A DNA stretch of 64,000 nt, from positions 1 through 64,000 of the forward strand of contig JAJAGP010000094.1 in NCBI GenBank assembly GCA_025084515.1, read 5' to 3'. Shown piece after piece: positions 1-10,690 of this stretch. The position numbers and the translations under genes were made by a program. The stretch's first letter is position 1. Every line of letters begins with the position of its first letter. The notes under the pieces were generated by a model that saw only the letters and a program-made list of their open reading frames with translations, had not been told where the DNA came from and did not search any database. Source of the stretch: Ancistrus triradiatus. Lineage: Eukaryota; Chordata; Actinopteri; Siluriformes; Loricariidae.

Positions 1-180
1 CCCATTCAAGTGAATGGGACGATTTTTTCGCACAAATGCGAGCGTAGCGTGCGAATGCAACAACATTTCTCTTAGCTATCGACAAGCACACTTCTCCAGA
101 ACAGGCCGGACGTTTTGGTGTTTGTCCCGTGTCGATACCTCGAAAACTGTAGGAGGAGATACGAACCGAAAATCATGTGG

Positions 181-354
181 AATAATAATAATAATAATAA
201 TAAAAATAATAATAATACGAAGAACAATTAGTGTGTCGCTTGCGCAACACACTAATAATAATAGGAAGAACAATAGTGTGTTGCTTGCGCAACACACTAA
301 TAATAATAATACGAAGAACAATTAGTGTGTCGCTTGCGCAACACACTAATAACA
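181..354. repeat. Tandem array of hairpin units in (AAT)n context
   Basis: Three copies of a unit of about 45-50 bp follow each other, separated by AAT-rich spacers. Each contains an inverted repeat of the type TTAGTGTGT ... ACACACTAA. The arms lie at 228-236/247-255, 274-284/289-299 and 321-330/341-350. The middle copy is a perfect 11-bp stem with a 4-nt loop. The spacers share the word GAAGAACAAT. It is a minisatellite whose every unit can extrude a cruciform. No protein is expected; the open frames across it are low-complexity artefacts. Confidence 0.85.
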
Positions 355-384
355 ATCAATACCTGTGACTGTACATGACATTGT

Positions 385-575
385 GACTGACATTATTACA
401 TTTAGCAGACGCCCTTGTCCGAGGCGACTTACAATTGATACAGTCTTACAATCCAGGCAGTTGTGGGTTAAGGACCTTGCTCAAGGTCCCAACAGTGGCA
501 GCTTGGCAGAGGTGGGATTTGAACCCTGGACCTTTTGGTCCATAGTCCAGTACCTTAACCGCTAGGCCACCCCAG
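385..575 (-). mobile_element. tRNA-derived SINE, family 1, copy 1
   Basis: Read on the minus strand, this starts with a tRNA-like head. The A box (TGGCCTAGCGG) lies at 559-569 and the B box (GGTTCAAATCC) at 525-535; both fit pol III internal promoter consensus. The body follows, and then a tail of the type GCGTCTGCTAAATG as used by L2/CR1-mobilised fish SINEs. Three more copies lie in this window, at 11775, 39933 and 63192. The boxes are well kept, but nothing here shows transcription. Confidence 0.85.
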
Positions 576-1559
576 TCATGATGTACAAAACTTTCAGATC
601 ATTGGAAATGAAAGGGCAAAAACGATATTCATTGGTGGGACAGGCAGAATTTGGTAACCAGAATAATCCAAGCATATGAAAAGTAGCAAACTGACGAACG
701 CGAGCAGGAACAAAATGTGTTTAAAGCTGAATTAAACGAGCCTCACAAGATCACCAACATAACAAGCATTAAACGAGCATGCTAAGGAGTTAATGAGCAT
801 AACGAGCATTAAGCGGGCACAACGTGCATTAACGAACATAACTGAGTGAGCACACAGCAACCGTAAGGGAGGATCAAAGTGAGCCAACATCCAAAAGAGT
901 ATCAGAACGAGTATAAAATAATTATTAAATCAAATTTCCATGTGTTTAACATTTAAAAAGTCTGCATTCAGGTGTTAAATGTCAGTGTTTCCCAATTAAG
1001 AGCATAATACATTCAGTGTCACTGGATATCATGGCAGGTGTGAGATTGCGTAGGGACGATCAAATCTTCATATCACACAACACAATGCTGCAGTGATTCA
1101 GAAGTGTGGAATAACAAGTGTGAGACAAAGTGAAGTGAGCGAAACTGAAAGAGCTTTTTATGCTGTTAAATGACCTGATGGGTATATAGAAAGATTTTTG
1201 TATGAGAAAAGAGATCCATTTAAGTTTTAAGAAAAAGGTAAGGGAATAACCCAATTAACTAAGGTCGAGACAGTACAGGGTCACAAAATAAACATTGGCC
1301 ATCTGTTTCCAGCTTTCTTTTTGTTTCATCCATAAATATTTTTTCTTTAATTTATTTTCTTAAGTTCAAAACTAAGTCGTTTAGATCTCTTTAGAGCTCT
1401 CTATAACACTTTAGACCTCCCTATAACCTTTCAGATTTCTCTTTGACTGTATAGAAAAACACACGTAAACAATTTGGGATGATTAGTGCTGCGTCAGCTC
1501 GGGCTGTGCTTTTGCTGAAGGTCTAGCACAGTATTAGAACATAAAGGTTCTGATGCTCA
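576..1559. other. No gene seen; weak GAGCATTAA tandem repeats
   Basis: No recognisable coding or element sequence. Between about 728 and 850 the words GAGCATTAA and CGAGCATTAA recur irregularly, which suggests a degenerate short tandem repeat. The rest is ordinary AT-rich sequence. Confidence 0.5.
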
Positions 1560-2560
1560 AACCATTACAGAATGTGATCTGTCACTCATTTCTGTAGTTC
1601 AGGGTACATTTGAGAGCAGACATTCCTCAAAAATCTCTGTGCAATCATGTATCCGCTTTGATCCTGACAGGCCTTCACATCCCTGCTGCTGAAAAACATT
1701 CCCCACAGCGTGATGCTGTCACCACAGAGCTACACTGTGAGGAAGGATTTGGCCAGGTGATGAGCAACACCTGCTTTTCTCCAGATGTAACACTTGGCAT
1801 TCAGGGCAAAAGTTCAGTCTTGGCCTCGTTTGACCAGAAAAAGTTTTCTCATGTCTGAGAGGGTGTACTGGCAAATTGCAATCATGTCATGTTCATTTTA
1901 CGGAAGAGTAGCTTCTGACTGGCCACTCTGCCATAAATGCCTGATTGGAGGAGTGCTGCAGAGATGGTTGTCCTTCTGTCAGATTCACACATCTTTTCAT
2001 AAGATCTTTGGAGTCCTGTCTGAGTGACCTTATGGTTTAAGACTGACTAAAGTAAATTTCTCCTAATTTGCTTGTGTTGGCTGGACTGAGAGCACTTGTG
2101 GTTCTGAACTTCGTCCGTTAAACAATTATGGAGGCATCTATGTTCTGCTGGACCTTCACAGCTGCAGCATTGTTTCATCCCCTTTCCCCAGGTTTGTGCC
2201 TGGCACGTTTTTGATGCAGAATCGGTATACCTGATGACATACCTTCTTGCTCAGACATGCACAAGCTGTGGGATTTTTATAGATAAGAGGTGTGAGTTTC
2301 CAAGTAATTATCAAAGGTGAATGTTGATGAAGTTCTAAGATGATCAGTATAAATGTGATGCACCTGAGTTAAATTTTATATATCATAACAAATAATATGA
2401 ATACTTCTGTCAATATGAATTTTTCATATGTAATAAATTGGCTTAATTTTCTAAAAACATTTTTTGTAGTGCATTTATGTAGATTTATGAGGGAAAAACT
2501 AAAATCAATTTAGGATAAAGTTGTAGTGTTACCAAATTACACACTCTATTTGTATAGTAT
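1560..2560 (-). mobile_element. Tc1 family D (Tdr1/SALT-like) remnant with transposase fragment
   Basis: The minus strand carries a decayed Tc1-type transposase. The stretch around 1700 reads, in the correct order, like the family block GGSIMLWGCFFSSRD (here with SITLWGMFFSSRD). Upstream of it, near 1800-1850, is sequence related to the block around the first catalytic Asp. The 5' leader sits at 2270-2560 and includes words such as GATGCACCTGAG and GAATACTTCTGTC. Indels and stops break every frame. The left end is missing and the right terminal repeat is blurred. Assignment to the Tdr1/SALT group comes from remembered sequence. Confidence 0.65.
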
Positions 2561-2599
2561 ATAGTATGCCTCAGTATCGGACTAGATCTATTAATACTA

Positions 2600-3430
2600 A
2601 GTTTGCTTGCTTCTCTCGAGTCTTAGGACATTCCCTCTCGTCTTTCTGAGACAGCAGGGGGCTATCAGCCAACTGCTTGCTGTGTGTGCTGTCTCTCTGT
2701 GTGTATAAAAACACACAAGTGCCCATTAAGTGTCCTGCCATTGACAGCTAGCCACCATCACCTTTCGTTTGCAGTTGTGTTATGAATGAGAAACCTGGTC
2801 TTTAGTGGTGATTCCAGGTTCTCTTTGGGATCGGACAGTGGGTTTGAGTAAGGAGGCCAGATGGTGAGCACTTTAAACCTGCCTTTATTGTGGAGTGCCT
2901 CAGCTGCTGGTGTGATGAACTGGGGAGTAATCACATACGGAACTCGTGTCCCTCATATCTGCCCTAGTAGTGATATGAGGGACACTAACATATCAGTAAT
3001 ATGTGCAGGACATGTGCGGCCACGTGTTGCCTCTCATGGCATGTTTTCAAACTGCCATTTTCCAGCAGGATAATGCTCATTCACACACAGCAAGGGTTTC
3101 CGAGGAATGTCTCCGCCAGACTGCAACACTTCCTTGGCCAGCCCAGTTGCCAGATTTATCACCGATCGAGCATTTATGGAACCAGCTGAGACACCAGCTT
3201 CGGCAAAGTATTATTATGGGGGACCTACAGGCCCAGCTGTGGGCAACTGTGCCAAAGAGGCATGTCTAGCAGTCAGTGATCACTCACCAAGAGCTACACT
3301 ACCCAAAAGTAGCCCCTGAGAGCCTGTTTATAGAGCAGTGGGGAAGCACTTTTGCTGGTCAAGTTAATTTCATTTGTTAATAAACATCCATTCCTGCATT
3401 TCAGGCCTGCACCACATTACAAAAATGTGT
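2600..3430 (+). mobile_element. Tc1 family E element, copy 1, with transposase remnant
   Basis: A decayed DDE transposase runs from about 2740 to 3283. In order it shows GVMNWGVITYGTR (2910-2950), then FQQDNAHSHTARVSEECL (from about 3055) with the second catalytic Asp, then LPDLSPIEHLWNQL, which holds the final catalytic Glu. These lie in shifted frames, so indels have broken the gene, and the first Asp block is not clear. A 3' noncoding tail follows (3310-3430). An inverted near-identical stretch of about 50 bp from it recurs at 7322-7415. Related copies lie at 12736, 41545 and 49840. Confidence 0.75.
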
Positions 3431-3652
3431 CATTGCAAAGGGTCTGAATACTTATGTCCATGTGAAGTTTCAGTTTTACCTTTTTAATAAATTTGCAAGA
3501 TTTTCTAAAACTCTGTTTTCACTTTCCCATTATGGGGTGTTGAGTGCAGAATGATAGGGAAAAACTCGATTTTGTTATTGTAGCACAAGGCTACAACATA
3601 ACAAAATGTGAAAAAAAATTGAAAGCGTCTGAAGACTTTCTGAATGCATTGC
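3431..3652 (+). mobile_element. Right end of a Tc1 family D element
   Basis: Only the 3' noncoding end is present. It has the typical words GGGTCTGAATACTTATGT and AATAAATTTGCAAGATTTTC, then CATTATGGGGTGTTGAGTG, and ends at CTTTCTGAATGCATTG. No transposase sequence is attached. It lies directly between the tail of E copy 1 and the start of the A element, so three Tc1 families abut within a few bases. Confidence 0.7.
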
Positions 3653-5237
3653 ATATCTTAAAGCATCATCAGATTTTCACACGTTCTAAAAGTTAAAGAG
3701 AACCCAGGCAAACAGATATATTATACAAATATATGACAAATATGTGACAAATATATTATACGTGATAATATATTTATTGAATAAAATGATCCAATATTAC
3801 ATATCTGTGAGTGGCAAAAGTATGTGACCCTTTGCTTTCAGTATTTGATGTATTTTCTGCATCACTAAGTCCTGTGCATTGGCTTGCAGGAATTTTAGTT
3901 GATTCCTCTGTAGAGAGCTCTGGGATGTTGGTAGGTTTCGACATATTGTTTGCTCACTTGCAGCCCAATATTTCTGTTGGATTACTCTTGTTGTTGGATT
4001 AAGGGCAGAACTATGACTTGGCCATCCGAAAGCTTTAAATTTAGTCTTCTTCAAACATTCTTTTGTAGAATAACTTGTGTGCTTAGGGCTGTTGTTTTGC
4101 TTCCTGAACCACGTTCTCTTGAGCTTTAGTTCATGGATACCCTGACATTTTCCTTTAGAATTTGCTTGTATAATTTATAGTTCATTGTTCCATCAGTGAT
4201 GGCAAGTCACCCTGGTCCAGATGCAGCTAAACATACCCAAACCATGATACAACCACCACCACCACGCGTCACAGATGGGATAATGTTCTCATGTTAGAAT
4301 GCTCTTAGCTCCCCATTTTAACGTTTCTCATTCAAACCAAAAATTACTATTTTGGTCTCAGCCAACCACAAAACAATTTTCTAATTATCTTCTGGCTTAT
4401 ACATGATCTTTAACAATTGTGCATCACTGTTCATTTTGGAGAGTGGTGGCTTTCTCCTTGCAACCCTGTCATGCACTGTTGTTCAGTCTTTTGCTCATTG
4501 TTTCTCAATCCTGGTCCTGGCACCCCACCTTATCCAACTACTCAGGTCATTAACAAGCCTGTTATCGAGTTACAGTGGCTGTGTTTAAACAGGAGAAGCA
4601 CTGAATTGTGTTTATGGGCGCCAGGAATAGGATTGAGAAACACTGCTTGTGCTGATCATGAACATCAACTTCAGGCAATGTGACTGGGTGTCAAAGTTGC
4701 ACTGGGTTCCTTTATGACCCTGTCGATTATTACACACCTTGCTCTTGGATTGGTGTTTTTTGATCAACCACTCTCGGAGAGGGTAACAATAGTCTTGAAT
4801 TTTGTACACAATCTGTCTGACTAGATTGGTGAATGTCAAACCTATTTATAGATGGTTCCATCCTGTAATTCCAGCCTGATAAGCATCAACAATTGTTTTC
4901 TGCGGTTCTCAGAAATCCCCTTTGTGCCATGATACTTTTCCACAAACATGCTATGAAGATCAGACTTTAATAGATCTCTGTTGTTTAAATACATCGTGTC
5001 CACTTTTATCTGATTGTCATCACATTGACTGAAAACACCTAACTCTAATTTCAACTTCAAATGAACTACTAATCATAGAGGTTTACAGATTTTTGGCACT
5101 CACATATTTAATACTGGATTATTTTCCACAATAAATAAATAAAGTATAATATTTTTTGTCTCACTTGTTTAATTGTTTTTTTATCTGTTTTTATCTGTTT
5201 TAGGACAATGATGATATTTTAGGTTATATTTATGCTT
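3653..5237 (-). mobile_element. Tc1 family A, copy 1, degenerate, with inserted MITE
   Basis: The left subterminal sequence (3655-3830) is on the plus strand and the transposase reads on the minus strand. The start ATG is at 4930-4928 by comparison with other A copies. The C-terminal block at 3797-4054 still shows KAFGWPSHSSALNP, but the PIE that carries the catalytic Glu has become PTT. The outermost terminal repeats are missing on both sides. The gene is interrupted by a foldback insert at 4497-4645. This is one of the most diverged A copies and so probably one of the oldest. Confidence 0.8.
4497..4645. mobile_element. Small foldback MITE inside Tc1-A copy 1
   Basis: Arms of 22 nt lie at 4499-4520 and 4621-4642 (TTTCTCAATCCTGGTCCTGG against its reverse complement, two mismatches). 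They enclose about 100 bp with no coding potential. The surrounding A-family sequence continues on both sides, so this is an insertion. A similar palindromic repeat (TTTCTCAACCCTGGTCCTGG type) is common in fish genomes. Its superfamily is unknown to me. Confidence 0.75.
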
Positions 5238-5745
5238 TAACACACATTTCAGCTCTGTCTTTCTTTCTAATCTTACTGTCACTCAACCTCTTCCATAAAT
5301 AAAAAAATAGACTATAAGAAGATAATCAGTGCTTTTTGTTGAAATGAAGCAGAAGTAGAACAACATCTGGTTGCAGAATAGAAATACATGAGACAAGTGA
5401 GTACTCAAAAGCCCTGATTAACTAATATCTAAAATAGCACTGTTTTGCTTGAGCAGTCAAATAGATTGCAGAAACCATTTGTTGGAATGTTATGCATGAT
5501 TTACCAACTGTTACTGCACAATTGATTGCACACAAAAAAACATGCAAAGAAAAAGAAACAATATAAATGTGGTTTTTGCCTGTGTGAGTATTCCTGGATA
5601 GCCAGTAAGGGGAGAAGCACAGATACCATAATTAAGGAGAAATAAAAAAACAGCTGAAAAAAGTCAAAAAGTCATATCTTTCAATAAATGGTCCATTAAG
5701 TTCAACGGGAAAAACAAACAAACAAAAACACTTTGCATTTGTTCA
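5238..5745. other. AT-rich spacer, nothing recognised
   Basis: No frame, terminal repeat or family motif is recognisable between the two A-family copies. Confidence 0.5.
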
Positions 5746-6988
5746 CGTAAACATTGGTCCTTGGGAGTTTGTGAATCCGTCAGAATTGTCTACATTTCTG
5801 CATAAATATGACCTAAAACATTATCAGATCTTCACACTAGCCCTAAAGGTAGATGCAGAATAAACCCAAATAAGACAAAAAATTATAGTTTGTCATTTAC
5901 TTATTGAGGAAAATGATCCAATAATGTACCTGTGAGAAACAACAGTATGTGAACCTTTCGTTTCAGTATCTGGTATGACCCCATTGTTCAGTATTAACTG
6001 CAGATAAACATTTCCATTAACTGTTGATCAGGTGCATATCGGCTATGAGAACTTTTAGCTCATTCATCACTACAGCACTTCTCCAACTTTGGGTTGTTGT
6101 TGGGTTTCCTCAAATGACCTGCTTGCTTCAGGTCATTTCAAAACTTTTCTGTTGGAAGTTGTTTTTCTTTAACTATTGTTTGGTAGAATGACTTGTGTGC
6201 TTTGGATCATTGCCCTTGCTGTATCACACATTCTCTTGATATTCATTTCACTAACATTTTCCTTTGGTGGTGCAGTGGTTAGCACAGTCATCTCACAGCT
6301 CTGAGATCCCTGGTTCAGTCCTGACCCTGGGCTTGGCCTATTTGCATGTCTTCTTCATGTCCGCACGGGTTTACTCCGGGAACTCCAGTTTCCTCCCACA
6401 AACATGTCCTACATAGACACGTGTTAGGTTAATGGGTGTTTCCAAAGTTCCCTTATTGTGTGAGTGTGTGTGCCCTACAATGAATTGAAGCCATGTTTTA
6501 CCTTTTATAGTAGTCATATTTTGTCTCATCTGAACAGTGTTTTTCTAATAGCCGCTTGGTTGTTTTTGTTGAGCAGTGGCTTTTTCCTTGCAACCCTACC
6601 ATGCACCTCACTGTTGTTCAGTGTTCTCCTAATCATGAACATTAACTTTAGCCAATGTGAGAGATGCTTTTAGTTTCTTAGAAGTTATCCTGGGTTTCTT
6701 TGTGACCTCAAGGACTATTACACACCTTGCTCTTGGAGTAAACTTTGTTGATAACCACTACTGGAGAAGGTAACAATGGTTTTGAAGTTCTCAGTTTGTA
6801 CACAGTCTGGTGTACACTCCAAAGATTATTTTTGAACCTTGTTTCATCTTGATGAGCATCAACAGCTCTTTTTCTGAGGTCCTCTGAAACCTCCTTTGTA
6901 GGAAGTGTCATTGATATGCGAGTTTTGAAGATCAGACTTTGATAGATCTTCATTCTTTAAATGCAACAGGGTGCCCACACACCTGACT
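5746..6988 (-). mobile_element. Tc1 family A, copy 2, degenerate, split by a SINE
   Basis: A blurred left terminal repeat (GGGAGTTTGTGAATCC and following) leads into minus-strand transposase sequence. The N-terminal half is readable at 6530-6940, including the block equivalent to ARRKPLLSKKN and the first helix-turn-helix. A SINE sits at 6262-6490 and part of the catalytic region is lost around it. The right end stops at about 6988, where hAT-like sequence begins. All frames are broken. Confidence 0.75.
6262..6490 (+). mobile_element. tRNA-derived SINE, family 2, copy 1
   Basis: It begins with a tRNA-like head: GGTGCAGTGGTTAGCA (A-box region) and GGTTCAGTCC (B-box region). The body carries the familiar words TTTGCATGTCTTC, CGGGTTTACTCCGGG and TTTCCTCCCACA. 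It interrupts the transposase sequence of Tc1-A copy 2. Relatives lie at about 32665, 47905 and 55605, and degenerate ones elsewhere. Confidence 0.75.
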
Positions 6989-7560
6989 AGGGTTGGGTAT
7001 CGAAATCCGGTTTCGATTCTGAACGCTTTCCAAATTCCAAGAACCAGGTACCTGCTAAAATAATAGAATTTCAGTTCCACTTATGGGTTCATACTGACGC
7101 ATTTTATGCTTCAGATACAATTAGTGCAAAAATATGTCCATATTAAGGAGGCTAGGGCTGAAATGATTTCTAGAGAAACTGAAGTAATTTGATTACAAAA
7201 AAGCTTCGATTCAAATTCTTTGCATCAAAGTGTCGTTTAATCATAGTTGCAGTTTCATGTGGACAACATTTACTTAGTTTTTTTTTTTTTTTTTTTTACC
7301 TCATTAATAGACCTAAATTGCCCCATCCTAACTTTTTTTGGAATGTGCTGCAGGCCTGAAATGCAGGAATGGATGTGTATTAACAAATGAAATTAAGTTG
7401 AGCAGACAAAACCTGAAAAGAAAAGAAAAGAAAATCTTGAATGGAGTTATGTGTGGAAAGTTGATCTGTTGTAAAGGAGGCTGCATTTCCAACGTGGCAA
7501 AACATCTAAAGCACCAGCATGATATTGAACTTCAGCACTGAACTGTGTTGAGCTGTCTGC
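6989..7560 (+). mobile_element. hAT-like fragment with a BED-type zinc-finger scrap
   Basis: From 7153 the sequence reads GGGCTGAAATGATTTC and then GTAATTTGATTACAAAAAA, which resembles a common fish hAT 5' end. At about 7455-7541 a frame reads ISNVAKHLKHQHDIELQH, which fits the second half of a BED zinc finger (final Cys/His pair of hAT and ZBED-type proteins). The first CxxC half is not clear and no catalytic domain follows. The piece is interrupted by a Tc1-E end at 7322-7415. I infer a truncated hAT transposase. Confidence 0.5.
7322..7415 (-). mobile_element. Right-end fragment of Tc1 family E
   Basis: About 50 bp here, including GGCCTGAAATGCAGGAATGG and ATTAACAAATGAAATTAA, match in inverted orientation the tail of E copy 1 at about 3365-3415. 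The outer part (ACTTTTTTTGGAATGTG) looks like the terminal repeat. It interrupts the hAT-like fragment. Confidence 0.6.
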
Positions 7561-7860
7561 AAGCTCAAATGCTGCGTTAGCCAGGAGAGTCCTAATGCGA
7601 CTTAATGTGAATGTCACTTAATGTGAACAAAGCTTAAAATAGATTAATGCCCTTAAACAATGACCTAAGAAAACAAAACTTCTCTCAATTGCTACTGGTC
7701 ATAAGAAATCTCTATTGCTGAAATGACAAACATGCGGTATGAAGGGAAAGTAGTCAAGCTTTTTTCTTCCCATTTAAACCTATTGTAAGTAAGCTTAATG
7801 TAAAAATGAGTACTTCTCTAGTTATACCACAGGTTATTCATTTTAGCAGGAGACAGTACT

Positions 7861-9012
7861 TACAGAGGTGCTTGAAAGTTTGTGAACCCTTTAGAATGTT
7901 CTGTATTTCTGCATACATATGACCTAAAAGTAGATAAAGAGAACTCAGTTAAACCAGTGAGACAGACATATTATACTTAGCAATTTATTTATTGAGGAAA
8001 ATGATCCAATATTACATGTTAGTGAGTGGCAAAAGTATGTGAACCTAAGGTGAAATTAAGGTTTTTAATAAATGGGATGACAATCAGGTGAGTGGGCACC
8101 CTGTTTTATTTAAAGAACAGGGATCTATCAAAGTCTGCTCTTCACAACAAATTTTGGAAGTGTATCATGGCATGAACAGAGGAGATTTCTGAGGCGCTCA
8201 GAAAAGAGCTCATCAGGCTGGAAAAGGTTACAAAACCATCTGTAAAGAGTTTGAACTCCACCAATCCACAGTCGGACAGATTGTGTACAAATGGAGGAAA
8301 TTCAACATTTTACTCTCCCCAGGAGTGGTCAACCAACAAAGATCACTCCAAGAGAAAGGCGTGTTATAGTTGGCGAGGTCACAAATACCCCAAGGTAACT
8401 TCTAAGCAACTGAAGGCCTTTCTCACATTGGCTAATGTTAATGTTCATGAGTCCACCATCAGAAGAACACTGAACAACAATGGTGTGCATGGCAGGGTTG
8501 CAAGGAGAAAGCCACTGCTCTCCAAAAAGAACATTGTTTCTCGTCTGCAGTTTGCTAAAGATCACGTGGACAAGCCAGGAGGCTATTGGAAGAATGTTTT
8601 GTGGACGGATGAGACCAAAATAGAACTTTTTGGTTTAAAAGAAAGCGTTATGTTTGGAGAAAGGAAATCACTGCATTCCAGCATAAGAACCTTATCCCAT
8701 CTGTGAAACATGGTGGTGGTAGAATCATGGTTTGGGCCTGTTTTGCTGCATCTGGGCCAGGACGGCTTGCCATCATTGATGGAACAATGAATTCTGAATT
8801 ATATCAGAGAATTCTGAAGGAAAATGTCAGGACATCTGTCCATGAACTGAATCTCAAGAGAAGGTGTGTCATGCAGCAAGACAACGACCCTAAGCACACA
8901 AGTCGTTCTACCAAAGAATGGTTAAAGAAGAAAATCCCATGACTTTTAGGTCACATTTATGGAGAAATGCAGAAAATTGTAAATACCTCACGAACATTCA
9001 GGCACCACTCTA
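7861..9012 (+). mobile_element. Tc1 family A, copy 3: internal-deletion derivative with both ends
   Basis: The left terminal repeat begins at 7861 (TACAGAGGTGCTTGAAAG) and the right one ends at 9012 (CAGGCACCACTCTA). Both ends carry the TA expected of Tc1 target duplication. About 430 bp are missing relative to the 1579-bp copy at 15693. The jump lies just after codons for KEWLKKK, straight into the 3' subterminal repeat, so the end of the transposase is gone. Confidence 0.9.
8167..8942 (+). pseudogene. Tc1-A transposase, truncated
   Basis: The ATG (8167-8169) is followed at codon 3 by TGA (8173-8175), where other copies have CGA or CAA. Further on, two overlapping frames cover most of the protein (8251-8706 and 8703-8942). 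They include the linker region, VLWTDETKIELFG with the first catalytic Asp, KHGGGRIMVWACFAASGPG, and QQDNDPKHTSRSTKEW with the second Asp. The block with the third acidic residue (NPIEMLW in sisters) has been deleted. The protein could not catalyse transposition. Confidence 0.88.
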
Positions 9013-10466
9013 CATCTCCTGCAGAAACCACATTGAAATACTGGTCGATTTTCAAGTGTAAGTAATAAAATATAGCACTGTCAAAATATTGATCGATTTT
9101 TCTCCTGTAGTTAAGCTGTTATGTTCCTAAATATAGATATAGCCTCCATAAAAGGTGAACGCTATAATTTTGCACTGAATTTCTTGGACGCATCATGCCA
9201 TATGACTATAATACTGTTTATGAATGTGGTCCCTTTTGCCCTAGTTGATTTTATCCCATTGAAATAATTGTTTAATAATTGTTTCATTGTCTGATTTAGG
9301 GAAAATGGAAAGAGAGATTGTAATGTAATTTAATTTAATTTATATATTGTAATATCTCCATGATCCAAACCAGTAACATAAAATTTATGTTTATTTAGGC
9401 AGCACATGTTGCCAACAGGGGTGTGTATTGTCTACGATAATATCTTTATTGTTGTTTTAATGATATCTGAGCTGACAACTAAATTATTTCACCATCTGCA
9501 AACTAATCACCATGCAAAATATGAAGAAAAAAGCATAAAGATGAAATGTTTCAAAGAACAATGTAATCCATTGTACTTGGAATTTTTTCCAATTATAATG
9601 TAATTATAATGTAATGCATTATAAGTGGAAAAACACGTTTATCATGACATCTGATGCAGTTGCATTTATTGCATTGCAGTTATTCATCATGTTCCCATAC
9701 GCTTTCAAAACTGCTTCTAATTTCTTTTAATTTCAGCAGACTAAAGATTATTTTAATTTAAATATTTATTCCCCAAAGTACACATTTGAAGTTGTCGTTC
9801 ATCAGAAGAAAAAATTTGTTTTCACTTGGTTATTTGAATACATGATGAAACTATAATAGAGCATTTCATTTTAAATTTTACACCTGCTTCTAGTCATTTA
9901 TTTTAATTGCAAAGAACTAAAGCTTTATTGTTGTTTAAAAACGTATTCACAAAAAGGTGTGTTATTTTGCATTGTTTACACTTCAGAAATATATTGTAAG
10001 AAAATCGAATTATGAGGATCTCCAGCAACTGAAGAACAGTGTAACTAGGTGCGCCATCTGTTTCCACCAAGGGGTGGGGGAGGCTTCGTAGTTGGCGGAG
10101 CTGCAACTGGCAAGTGTGATTATTAATCTTTTTAATGAACTTAACAGGCCTAATGTATTTGGGGTATAATTTAATATTTCCCATTAGTCTTAGGGTAATA
10201 TCCTGAAGTGAGACTCACTGTGGCCCTGAATGCTTAACAGACTGCAGAGTTAAATTGTGGGGACACTTGTTGGAAAAGGACCTTTTGTGGTAGTAAATTG
10301 CTATAGGTGCATTTTGTGAAGATGTCCCTGGCATTGGGAGAGAATAGTTTCACTGCTGGACTTGGATGCATCTACCTCAGTAATGAATAGGAGAGAAGGA
10401 TCGTGATGTGTGAACACAGGAGCTGTAGTGAACGTATTCTTAAGTGTTGATTTGATTTAAGGTCTG
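9013..10466. other. AT-rich stretch without recognised features
   Basis: No coding frame of note and no terminal repeats. Around 9300-9600 are simple AT-rich runs such as TAATTTAATTTAATTTATA and TAATTATAATGTAATTATAA. Confidence 0.5.
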
Positions 10467-10690
10467 TTAAAGTCCGCCTTGAAAAGTCTGTGTTGCAGCA
10501 GCTGAGGGACTGGGGAAGTAAATCAAGATGTCGTTGTATGCTATGACACACTTTCCCAACATCTCACGCAGAATGTTGTTGAGGTGGAATTGAACAGATG
10601 CAAATCTTATTATAGACAAGTGGAGATCGAGCTTGATGAAGCCTGATGCTTCCCATAATTTCTCCTCAACCGCCAGGACCATGAGCAGCA
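10467..10690 (-). pseudogene. Ty3/gypsy reverse-transcriptase fragment
   Basis: On the minus strand a 71-codon frame shows FIKLDL (RT motif A), then LNNILREMLGKCVIAY and NDILIYFPSPS, in the order found in gypsy RT. The usual stretch between motif A and the next block is deleted. The catalytic box YxDD is damaged: one codon is lost and the first Asp is changed, leaving YND. No LTR, protease, RNase H or integrase is recognisable beside it. It is an isolated relic. Confidence 0.7.

Noticed and set aside
173..355. Hydrophobic open frames over the AAT/hairpin array
   Set aside because: They are read from simple tandem sequence in several frames at once and have no domain.
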